Assembly: GCF_030848805.1 (NCBI RefSeq)
Contig: NC_092360.1
Coordinates: forward strand, 15,190,001 to 15,254,000
Length of the DNA stretch: 64,000 nt
Direction of reading: 5' to 3'
Source: Temnothorax longispinosus
Lineage: Eukaryota > Arthropoda > Insecta > Hymenoptera > Formicidae
The notes under the pieces are model-generated. The model ran no database searches. It was not told the origin of the DNA and was given only the letters and a program-made list of their open reading frames with translations. Positions 45,123 to 54,969 of the stretch are shown here, in pieces. Position 1 is the stretch's first letter. Each line of letters begins with the position of its first letter. A program made the position numbers and the translations under genes.

Positions 45123-45688
45123 TACACAGTAAAAAATCATGTGTACATAGCGGTCCATATGTTAAAATTTTCTAGTGTTACCAAGATTTAATTATTATTT
45201 CAATGTAAAATTAACATACAACAGCTATGCTATTATTTTCTTAACATTTTCATGTGTTACATTTATGTCAACGTGATAACTTAACACTTTATGTATGTCA
45301 TACATTTAGAAATTAAATATTATTTTGAGTTCTTTTAACACAATTATTTTAAAAAATTAACACGTCTTAAAGTTATTTTAACACATAAACAAAAGTTAAG
45401 TAAATTTTCAAATAATCGTAAACTTTGACATACATGCAAAATAATTAAATTTACTAAAATTAAATGTTTTTATTACAATTCAAGTAAAATAATTAATATC
45501 ACGTGTTAATATAACTTAAAAAACAAAGTCAAAAGAACAAATATAAATGTAAAGTATAGTGTCAATTAACATTTTTAATTTGTCAACAAGTAACACACGA
45601 TGAATGAATCATTTTAACTTAAAATTTAGAGTGGACTTTCTGGGACATGTAAAAAATATTATAATTACGTTTTATTTTTTACTGTGTA
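45123..45688. mobile_element. TACACAGTAAAAAAT-ended MITE
   Basis: Perfect 15-bp inverted ends TACACAGTAAAAAAT are flanked by TA (45121-45122 and 45689-45690). The interior is rich in GTTAA/TTAAC words. The ends resemble those at 33590-40927. Confidence 0.85.
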
Positions 45689-46268
45689 TAGTGTTTTATT
45701 ATACTATAAACAACTTTACAACTTTATCGATTATTTAGTCGATTTAATTACAATTTATCAAAATTTTAATGCAATTAATTACATAACTAATTTTAAAAAA
45801 TGATGAATATTATGTAACAAAGCGCTGATTATTATGTAACAATATATATATATAGAAAATGTTTGAGGTGTATTTGTTGTTCAAGTTTTTTGAAGTCTTA
45901 TTATTTCCTTATTTAAAAATTATTTAGAGTAGAATAAGAATAAATGTTAAAAATTACATTAAATAATAACATATTTTTTTAATAACAATAAAATTACTTT
46001 ATACGATGTAAAAGTATAATAGAATGTTAGATTTTGGAAGATATGGAATACTAAATAACATCTGTTGTTCTCTAAAATTAATAAAAATTAATGATTTTAT
46101 TTATTTAAACTAAAAATTATAAGTATTTGATTATGCTAATCTACTTAAAAAAAAAAGTATTTTTTTGAAGGCATGCATTATTAAATTTGCGTCTTAAATA
46201 ACATTTCCGCTACATACTGTTTATTGATAATAATGATAATCTTGTTTACATAAGACGGCAAAATATGT

Positions 46269-46571
46269 TCAGAAAGAGCTTGAACTTTTAGTCCATCTTT
46301 TTCCGTCGACGTACTCCCTTAAATTGCGTTTGTCGACGTAACCGCCAGTTTGTAAATCCCGGAAGTGGATATTAATAGTCATGGAGTTCTCAAAAAAATT
46401 CATCTGGTTATCGTCTGGATGCAGCCTCTGTGGAGCTTTAACCTGCGTTATTGCTTCGATGAATATAGAAAAAATGAGAAGGGTGATTTCTCCGCAGAAA
46501 CTCTCCATTAAGAGATGAATCCCATGAGCGTGGCTGTTGCATTGCCAATTTCTTTCCAGGATGACGATCAT
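46269..46571 (-). CDS. Unrecognised 100-codon ORF, antisense in the giant intron
   Basis: It starts MIVILERNWQCNSHAHGIHL and contains a hydrophobic stretch, EITLLIFSIFIEAI. It is GC-richer than its surroundings. A possible splice acceptor (tttcatcag) lies just upstream on the minus strand. No family was recognised. It could be an exon of a small nested gene, a regulatory island or chance. Confidence 0.2.
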   Translation of the reverse strand: MIVILERNWQCNSHAHGIHLLMESFCGEITLLIFSIFIEAITQVKAPQRLHPDDNQMNFFENSMTINIHFRDLQTGGYVDKRNLREYVDGKRWTKSSSSF

Positions 46572-47189
46572 TTTTCTGATGAAAATAAAACCACACGTGA
46601 AAAAGTACCATGCAAAGAATTTATAAGTATCTTGTTATAAGTATTTTGATATAATGAAAAAAACAAAAGGAATACAACAACAGCATTAGATAATGTTATT
46701 ATAAATAAGAAAGCAGATTATTTTTAATAATTATAAGTAATATGAAGGAAAATCAAATAGTATATGGATTGTATACGGATTCTGTAAATATAATTAGGGT
46801 TAAAATTAATCTTAATTAGAGTTTTCTTTGAACAATCAATCATTTTTAATCACATAATTATAAGCATAAAAATAATCTAAATTTTGTGTTAACATCAATT
46901 AGATATTAAAATCAGGACGCATATTTTGATTAATAGGATACTTTAAATCAAGTAATTATTTTTATGTTGTTCTTTGTAAATAACAATTATTGGAAAGATA
47001 AATAACAATTTACTTGAGTAGCTTTTACTTGTTCTTAATAACTTTTATATATTGTAATTTTATATTTATCAATTTTTGGCAATATGACAAACTGCCAGAT
47101 AAACCTCTGATTTACCTCTATTTTGTGTTGCAAAAATATAGAAAACCGTGTTAAAAGGCCAATACACATCACAAGAAAAACGTTGGCAA

Positions 47190-47690
47190 ATGTGGCTAGC
47201 GCAAAATTTATTTTCCTCGAAATTCTTCGCTCGTATATACACTATTGTTTTAAGGTGGTCTTTGTGACGCAGCGACGAAATGTTAATTAATGTTCTTTAT
47301 CTCTGAATTTGTTGTTTGAGAATTACTTGAGTAAAGTAAATCGAATGTGTATTAGGAAACCGAAGTCAAGCTTATCGTCATAAAGAGCAAAGCAGATGCG
47401 TATGAGCCGCACATAAATGAAAGTTTATCTACCCGATAGTCGAAGGAAGTTTGAAGAAACCCCTCGTCTCTCAGGGACAGCAGATCCTCTCGTAATCGTT
47501 TGTATGAGATCGACAAAATCGCTTGGGGTGCAAACACACGAATCTATATATTGATTCACCAGACACACTTTTCCAAAGGAATTTTAGCTTGCTATAGAGC
47601 TAAAGTGAAGGATTTGCAACAAAAGTGAGACTCTTGAGTAATCCGAGACACCCTTTAGATTTAGGTAATTCGATACAGGTGACGGTATCT
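47190..47690. other. GC-richer intronic island
   Basis: Composition differs from the flanks. A 61-codon minus ORF (47352-47537) has no recognisable features. Together with 46269-46571 it may be part of one unannotated nested locus or a regulatory region; neither is shown. Confidence 0.2.
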
Positions 47691-49518
47691 CTCCCAGAGA
47701 TTTTTATTATAAATTTTTTTGCATTAAATAAAAAGGGTTGAAGAAGATAAGAGTAGGATCAATGATCATTTAAAGTACTTTACGCAGTGTTGTTAACTTA
47801 ATTACATCCACAGATTTTATCGTTCCCAGTCTATAAATTTGCTATTTCACCTGCAGCTTAAACGTTAAAAAATTTTATATCAAAACATTATACGAAAATT
47901 GGAGTGTTTAATTGGTGACTGGTGACTATTAAAGTGCATCGGAAAAAAATACTCTGCACAAAATAATATAATATATGTTTAAAATATAAAAAATATACAT
48001 AAAAAATTAACAACAAATAATTTTAAATAGGTCTATTTTTTTCACTAAATTGCAACTAAGTTAATAATTTAATTTGGACAGGATAAAATACATGAACATC
48101 TAAAATAATTTTTTAAATAGAAAAAAGAAATACAAAGTAGCATTTTCATTTTCATGATTTTATTACATAACGAATATCGCTATTTAAAGCGCTGAAGGTA
48201 AAATTTAACGTATATCCCGTCTACATCATGAAGTTGCAGTATAGTATATACACTGTTGATTGCTGTTGAATATTCCGTGATAAAACGAAATGGTAATTAG
48301 GAAGTATTTTAAAACGCGACATTATTTAGGACGTTCGCATAAATGAATACTGTTTAAAAATTATTTGCGCTAGTTAAATTTTTTAAGTTGCAATCTATAA
48401 CAAATTTTTCAAACTGTATTATATCTTACACATAATTATAAAATGCGAAAATATAATAATAAATTGAATTAACGTAGTGAGATGCAGCTGTGCGCGCGAC
48501 ATTCTATTATATATTATGTTGCAAATTCTAAAGAGACCTGGGAAAAATAACATGTTAGTTTGACAATGTGTAATAAAATTAGTTTTTTTTTCTTTTAGAA
48601 GATTATGTTGTAAATATCTTCATATATAAATGAGGACTGTTTTCTGTTCTTAATTAAGAACGTATACTTGCTACGAATGCAAAACTTTTATCGGGATAAA
48701 AAGTCAGTCGTTAACATCAAAGAGATGCATAATGCGATGAAAGGTCGTGGTTTAAGCAAAAATGTAATATGCGCGTCACGTTCTCGGCGAGAGATGTACA
48801 TCGAGTCAGTCCGGCAAGTTTAACGATAAAACGAAGAAGTTCCTGATCTGATTACGCACGTATTCACCTTTTCTGTCTCACGACTAAAGTTAATTACTGC
48901 CGGCGCTGATGCGGCAAATGACATTTTTTATGAAGCAATCTAGAAGATATAATTTCCGATTAATCCTCTCGTCTGCAATTTTCTGCACTCTTATACTCAG
49001 GGTGTCGTGATTTAAATCATCGTAGAAATCGTTTTGCCGATTAAATATCGAGTATATAGTTTGTAATAAAAATAATAGTAATTAAATAAATAAAAATAAG
49101 TTATTGTTTTCGTCTATTATTAGCGATTAATGTGCATAAAACAATGCAGACATGCATAAAATATGTATATCGCGTATATTTTTATTCATAAATTTTCTTA
49201 AAATTACAAAATTATAAAATTGATCTGAAATATTTTATTATAAAACTTAAACTTATTGTTAATCGTACAAGATGCTTTATAATAGTAAATATGAATATAA
49301 ATAGTAATTTTATGAGTGAAAATAGATCGCGAGAATCTCTTAAACTCCTAAATCTTGTAAATTCATTAGTGCATATATTTGTCTTTACAATATTTACAAA
49401 ATTACTTTAGAAAATGCAGAACAGCGAAGCGCATGTTTACTTTTGAAATGTTATTCACAGTTCCTACTTTGATAAAATTGTCGCTGGGTGTGTTGAGCTG
49501 TCTTCGTAATGTTCACAG

Positions 49519-49593
49519 GGAAATGTCTGGCAGCAGCTCCTGTCCTTCCATTTCATCCTGGAACTGGTCAACACGATCCCGTTCACAATCACG
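49519..49593 (+). CDS. SLO2: SLO2 exon D: S3 segment
   Basis: The acceptor gttcacag ends at 49518 and the donor gtaaga starts at 49594. Phase is 0 at both ends, 25 codons: GNVWQQLLSFHFILEL then VNTIPFTIT. It continues YLGYK of exon C exactly as in KCNT channels (YKGN.W). The LELVNT.PF pattern is the S3 signature. It is too short to be found by ORF length alone. Confidence 0.92.
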
Positions 49594-51569
49594 GTAAGAT
49601 ACGTAAGAGAACACAATCGCTTTCTATTTTTAACACTTATTCTAAATTAGTTCAAGAATAGGGCTATAACAATATATTTCTATATGCGCATTCTTGTAAT
49701 ATTTACAAAATTTGTTTGATTGCATATAAACAAATTTTCGGATTGCTAATTTGTACAAAACTTTTTGAAATTATGTATATTCTAAAGTAAATTCAATAAA
49801 TATATGAAATGGCCTGTAATCTCTTAAAAATGATAACCCAAGCTGCTTAATTTCTCTGATTACCTGTGATAATTTGTTTCTAATATATTTGTTTTTTAAA
49901 TTATTTATTTATTAATATAGATAGAGATCTTAGAATCGTAGTAAATAATAATTGACAGTTTTATAATTAAAAGTTAAGATGTTGACACAAAAGTACGATA
50001 AAATTTTTAAAGAAATCTTGTATATTGTACATACATATATGTTAAACGTAACCACACTTGCATGAAAATGCAAGAACTTCATTCGCGTCAAGTTGCATAC
50101 GTCCAACTATAATGTATCGATTTTTACATGTCCCATAGGGAATAACCTTTATCTCACAGTGGACACAATACGTAACGACATTACGTGCACGGTTATTGTG
50201 CTTTGGAATTTAATTAACTTAACCTCATTAATTTTGGATTATGCGGTGACGTTTATGTAGCGTGCAAACTGGATGTACAAGTTCTTAGTTTTACATTTAT
50301 TTATGAACATCTCGTACCATAAAAATGTGAAAAACGTGCAGTTATAAAAAGAACTAAAGTAATTCTAACACTTTAAAATAGCATTCCAAGAAATCTTGTT
50401 AATTAACTTCATATAACATTATAATTGTCTATTTAACACCAACCCAGGTAGCAGAGTGACGTCAAATGACGTATTAATAACGTCTTAATGACGTCTCTAA
50501 CGTCAATAAAACGTCATTAAGACGTCTTTAGACGTCATTTTGCTACCTGAGAATCATTAAAAAAATATCAATATTGATCAATTGTATTTTTTTCAACATA
50601 GGTTAAATAAGGTAAAAAATAATGTCTTGTAATTTGTTATATATTTATCTTTGGTCTCATCTCTTTCTGAATTTTGAAGTATAAACAAAAAATACAAAAT
50701 ATAAAACAAAGTAATTGAATTCTACAGTATTAAGAGAAAATGTGCGATATATACAATTAGATGTATATGAAATTTTAAAATTATAATATATTTTTATTAA
50801 AACCAGTACGCAGTCTAGAGTTTAATATTCAAACATATATTCTGTCGTCTAGCATGATGTGGATCTTTGATGCTGCAAAGCAAGCACAATGAGCAAATGT
50901 TCATGTTCAAACGTTCAAACCAAGCAGCTGCGTTGATGTTTACTTCATAAATATCTACAACTGCCAAATAATAGACGTAGCATTTATGGTCACTATATAC
51001 CTTGCAAATTGTAACACAAATGCTTGTTTAACTAATTATTAAATCAATTATTATCCAAAAAAATCAAACATTCCTCAAAAAGCACGTCAAAAGAAACGAT
51101 ATAATTCAGAATTGTTTGAAGAATAATTTAAGTTTATATTACACGCACAATAGATATAGGCATGAATAATTTTATTACATATTATAATTTATAATATATA
51201 TCAAAATAATTCACTCTTTTTACTTTTTTATTTAATTGTTTAATTGTTCAAAAGAATTTTTACCTGTAAAGTTACATTATTTTTACTTGAAAGTAATAAT
51301 AATTCAATTTAATTTTTTTTAATAAATAATTTGTTATTTTAAAAACATATTATGCTTTAATTATAACGATTAAATTGAAAGCTATTTTCTTGAGAAACTA
51401 GAACATGGCTGAACACGCTGGAACTAGTTAGATCCATAATAAATTTACAAACCATTAAAAATGTAGAGTGATAATTATAATTTATAACAAACAGAATATT
51501 ATAATATCTTAATAAATCAGGTGGAAGATGGTATATAATTAAAGAGATATCTATATTATGTGTTTGCAG
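49594..51569 (+). other. SLO2: Intron D-E
   Basis: 1976 bp, AT-rich. It holds the palindromic MITE at 50443-50551; nothing else was recognised. Confidence 0.8.
50443..50551. mobile_element. 109-bp CCCAGG palindromic micro-MITE
   Basis: CCCAGGTAGCAGAGTGACGT at the left and the inverse of CTCAGGTAGCAAAATGACGT at the right are flanked by AA on both sides. The interior repeats GACGTC/AACGTC words. It is a diverged relative of 4816-4915. Confidence 0.75.
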
Positions 51570-51653
51570 TTATTATACCCGCCAATGAGAAATCTGTTCA
51601 TTCCGGTGTTCCTAAATTGTTGGTTGGCAAAGCACTCTTTGGAAAATATGTTC
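51570..51653 (+). CDS. SLO2: SLO2 exon E: S4 segment
   Basis: The acceptor tttgcag ends at 51569 and the donor gtaagt starts at 51654. Phase is 0 at both ends, 28 codons: LLYPPMRNLFIPVFLNCWLA then KHSLENMF. The RNLFIPVFLNCWLAKH.LENM block is nearly diagnostic of SLO2/KCNT. As in that family, S4 lacks the regular arginine ladder of voltage-gated channels, in line with weak intrinsic voltage sensing. Confidence 0.95.
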
Positions 51654-51730
51654 GTAAGTACCTCATCCAAACTAGCCGTAACTTATGTCAAGCTTAAATT
51701 TGATTCGCGGTCAACTTAATTATATTTCAG

Positions 51731-51825
51731 AACGACTTACACCGAGCAATGCAAAAGTCCCAATCGGCATTAAGTCAACAGCTGATGATCCTTAGTGCTA
51801 CGTTACTGTGCCTTGTCTTTACTAG
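51731..51825 (+). CDS. SLO2: SLO2 exon F: S4-S5 linker and start of S5
   Basis: The acceptor atttcag ends at 51730 after a 77-bp intron; the donor gtgagt starts at 51826. It reads NDLHRAMQKSQSALSQQLMI then LSATLLCLVFT, followed by AG, the first two bases of a codon expected to be Ser in insect SLO2. The next exon (CGIQH and the pore) was not found in the remaining 12 kb. Confidence 0.93.
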
Positions 51826-52312
51826 GTGAGTGCTTTCAAATAATATTTATTGCACATTTGTATTCTCTCTCTTAAAAAAATATATATTTAAGATATTATA
51901 ATCCTTTACTTCTTTATTATAAATTATAATTTTTAATATATGACAATTTTAAACTTAAAAATAAACGCTCTTTTTAGTGTGTTTATACAATAAATTTTTC
52001 TTAATTATTTTTTATTTTGGCATATTTTGGGCGTCGTGAATGTTTCGAAACTACATGTATTATAATTAACAGAGATAATTATTCGCGAATAGACTTGCAA
52101 TGAAGTTTGTACTGCTCGCTTTATCCTGCTTACTCGTTCATCAATGATACATTTCTAACAGAATAGTATAAAGTTTCTAGAAAAAGTATTCCTATTGTAA
52201 GGAGAATTGATTGAAGAGTAGACTCCAATATTCATAAATTTCTAGTCAGTCGTTATTGTGAGTAAGAAGACGTCATTTTTTTATTTGACTAAATAAGTTA
52301 TTCGAGATTATA

Positions 52313-53764
52313 TATGGGGTATTCTACCCCATAATGGGGTATTCTACCCCATTAAAATTTTCATTTTTACCCTGACCTACTTCAATAATTTTGACCATTT
52401 TTTTCCGAGAAGTATTCTGAAAAAGAGAAGACACGTATTTTTTGGTTTGAGCCTGCGATCAATATTTCCGATAGTGTGATTTTTATAAAAATTGAATTTT
52501 TCGGTAACTCTATATACTTTTTAAAACGTTAATATCTTGATAATGTTCAATCTTATCGAAAAACGGTTCGGATAAAATTTGTTCAGTTTAAAATGAATTA
52601 CACGATGTATATATACTTTTTTTAATTTTTTGGACAGTTGTCTAAAGTTGTATTCAACATTACTCGGACTAAAATAGTCAAAATGCATCCGTTAGTAGCA
52701 GATTAATAATATATATCTTGATGTTATGTTGTTACGAAATAAAAAAACACATTTTTTGGTGTCATATTTTATTAGCCATAACGAATTTTGTGTACAAAAG
52801 CCTGTGTTACGTTTTATAACTAATTCTGCTATAGTACTCGATATCTTCAGTGCATTATCCGAATTGGCAACTGGAAAGTTATCGCTAAAAGATTTCCTTT
52901 CGGAAGATATCGAGTATTATAGCTTAATCCTAAAACACAGGCTTTATACAAAAAATTCGTTATGGCTAATAAAATATGACACCAAAAAATTTGTTTTTTT
53001 ATTTTGTAACAATATAACATCAAGATATATAATATTAATCTGCTACTAACGAATGCATTTTGACTATTTTAGTAATTTTTAATAGAATGTTTACAAATCT
53101 TGTTTTTAATTTAAAAAAATGGCGAATTTTACAAAAAATAATTTTTTCTAACGTGAAATGGGCCGCTTTTCGCGCTTGTTTTGAGTGAGCAAAACGATCC
53201 ATTTCTCCACTAGTTGAAAAATGAAGCCATTTCTCAACTAGTGGAGAAATGAAATTGTAAAACAAGCGCGGCCTGTTTCACGCTCTTGTTAGGAAAAATA
53301 GTATGAACAACTCGTGGGAAGAGTGGTCGAGCCCAAATGAGTGTGATGGTCGCACTCGCTTCGCTTGTGCGACCAACTTCACACTCATTCAGAATCGACC
53401 ACTTTCTAGTTGTACAATATACTATTGTATTTTTCTCTTTAACATCGTATAACACAACTTTAGACTGTCCAAAAATTAAAAAGAATATATACATCATGTA
53501 ATTCATTTTAAACTGAACAAATTTTATACAAACCGTTTTTCGATAGAATTAAACATTTTCAAGATATTAACGTTTTAAAAAGTAGATATGAGTTACCAAA
53601 AAATTCAATTTTTACAAAAATTACATTATCGGAAATATTGATCGTAAGCCCAAACCAAAAAATATGTGTCTTCTCTTTTTCAGAATACTTCTCGGAAAAA
53701 AATTGTCAAAATTATTGAAGTAGGTCAGTGTGAAAATGCGCATACGCAGAGTGCCCCACATATC
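52313..53764. mobile_element. Foldback element with a cluster of nested palindromes
   Basis: Outer arms at about 52313-52640 and 53460-53764 are inverted and share ACTGACCTACTTCAATAATT-type words. Inside are three more palindromes: 52650-53075 (arms ~170 bp), 53145-53282 (CATTTCTCCACTAGTTGA and inverse) and 53306-53415 (GTGGTCGA ... TCGACCAC). The 107-codon ORF at 52726-53049 lies across one palindrome and is not taken as a gene. Confidence 0.75.
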
Positions 53765-53911
53765 AAAAAGCAAAAATGTATTAAAATATATTAAAAAAAT
53801 TGTTTAATACTATAGTAGAAATGTATAAAAGAAACATATTAATAGTTGCAATCATAAATTGTTAAGTACTGAAAATTGTTAAATAAATATTAACTATACT
53901 ATTAGTCTTAA

Positions 53912-54266
53912 CCCGTTGAGGTCACATGGGGTTCAATGGACCCCAGGATTTTTTTTTATTTTTTTCTTAAAAGTATACTATTTTGAGAGTAAAACGCACA
54001 AAGTTTTTTTACTCTATCTAAAAAAATTTTGATGAATATTTTTGTGAAAAAAAGTCAAATTTCTCGAAAAAAAAACTTTTTTTTGCATTTTTTTTCAACA
54101 TAAAAAATTTTTTTAAATTATTGGATTATCAAGAGGAAGTCATAAATTAATTCCAGTTCAAGGTTTGAGTCGATACATCAAAAAGAACGCAAATGGAAAC
54201 TGTTGTGGGGTCCATTGGACCCCATGTGACCTCTACGTTATTTTTAGGAGGTGTGACCTCAACGGG
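53912..54266. mobile_element. piggyBac-type MITE
   Basis: 355 bp flanked by TTAA on both sides (53908-53911 and 54267-54270). Ends are CCCGTTGAGGTCACATGGGG and the inverse, with a second inverted copy of the GGGGTCCATTGGACCCC block inside. TTAA target plus CCC ends is the piggyBac signature. No transposase was seen. Confidence 0.8.
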
Positions 54267-54308
54267 TTAATAATTACAAGTATAATATTTTAGGGTATTT
54301 ATGCGTTA

Positions 54309-54958
54309 TAGGGGATCTCTCCGATGGTCTTGACCTTGACATATGTTTTCAAGGTATCACTCTGACAATGAGTAACATACAAAAGATTTTAGCCATCGCT
54401 CGTTGTTTATTAAAAAGTTACTAACAAAAAAGTTTGAGAAATATAACAGTTTGTGTCAGTGCTAAGGGAAGTAATTTGCTGATATGTGTGTATAGGCAGT
54501 ATACATGTAGGCGAGGAGAGGCGTAGCCCCGCCAGCAGGGGTGGGTGGGCCGGGGTGGACCTCGGTTCGCGTGGAAAGTTAAAAACCCGAACCGTATGCT
54601 GTCTAGAGAACCATCCACGCGAAACAAGGTCCATCCCTGTTTACAAGGCGAAACAAGGTTTATTATTGTATGGTTCCAATTTTCAATTTTCCACGCGAAG
54701 CGAGATTTAGCCCTATCCACCCCTGCTTGGGAGAGTCAGTATCCCTTCCCTCGCCTGCATGTGTACTGTTTATACACACATATATATCAGCAAATTACTT
54801 CCCTTAGTATTGACACAAACTGTTATATTTCTCAGTTACATTTGTTAATAACTTTTTAATAAATAACGAGCGACGGTTAAAACCTATTAAAAGTTACTCA
54901 GAAGGGTGATTCATATAATATATGTCAAGATTATAGTCATTAGAGGGGAGATGCCCTA
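54309..54958. mobile_element. Foldback element with GC-rich loop
   Basis: TAGGGGATCTCTCC at the left and the inverse of TAGGGCATCTCCCC at the right are flanked by TA. Inverted arms extend about 250 bp, including CAGTTTGTGTCA and GCAAATTACTTCCC words. The central GC-rich part (54530-54720) gives overlapping ORFs on both strands, which are not taken as genes. Confidence 0.75.
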
Positions 54959-54969
54959 TAATTACCGAG

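Larger units (their letters stand above)
18258..49518 (+). other. SLO2: Giant intron C-D of SLO2 (31,261 bp)
   Basis: It begins gtacgt and ends ttcacag. It separates S2 from S3 and contains the cysteine-cluster remnant, a Tc1-like element, both nested transposon stacks, the LINE and several MITEs. Stretches without identified content are 18258-19300, 19660-20390, 21770-22730, 24830-26030, 41340-42170 and 45690-46260. They are AT-rich with short homopolymers only. Confidence 0.85.
13255..51825 (+). other. SLO2: SLO2/KCNT sodium-activated potassium channel gene, partial span of six exons
   Basis: Six GT-AG exons join into 211 codons without a stop. The order is cytosolic N-terminal flank, S1, an S1-S2 loop with two glycosylation sequons, S2, S3, S4 and the start of S5. 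The match to animal SLO2 (KCNT1/Slack) is based on remembered family sequence: VNENTF.ERL, LRIRL..., LFIPVFLNCWLAKHSLENM and LCLVFT are diagnostic. SLO2 channels form tetramers in the plasma membrane, pass K+, and open in response to internal Na+ through RCK domains. Here the 5' exons, pore loop with selectivity filter, and RCK exons are outside the window or unrecognised. Introns are 3041, 1583, 31261, 1976 and 77 bp, then more than 12 kb. Confidence 0.9.

Noticed and set aside
49379..49597. 72-codon ORF across exon D
   Set aside because: Wrong frame; the exon reads GNVWQQLLSF in the frame fixed by the splice phases.
52726..53049. 107-codon ORF
   Set aside because: It lies across both arms of a palindrome; no coding motif.
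54410..54859. Overlapping ORFs of 74-104 codons
   Set aside because: They come from the GC-rich centre of a foldback, open on both strands.
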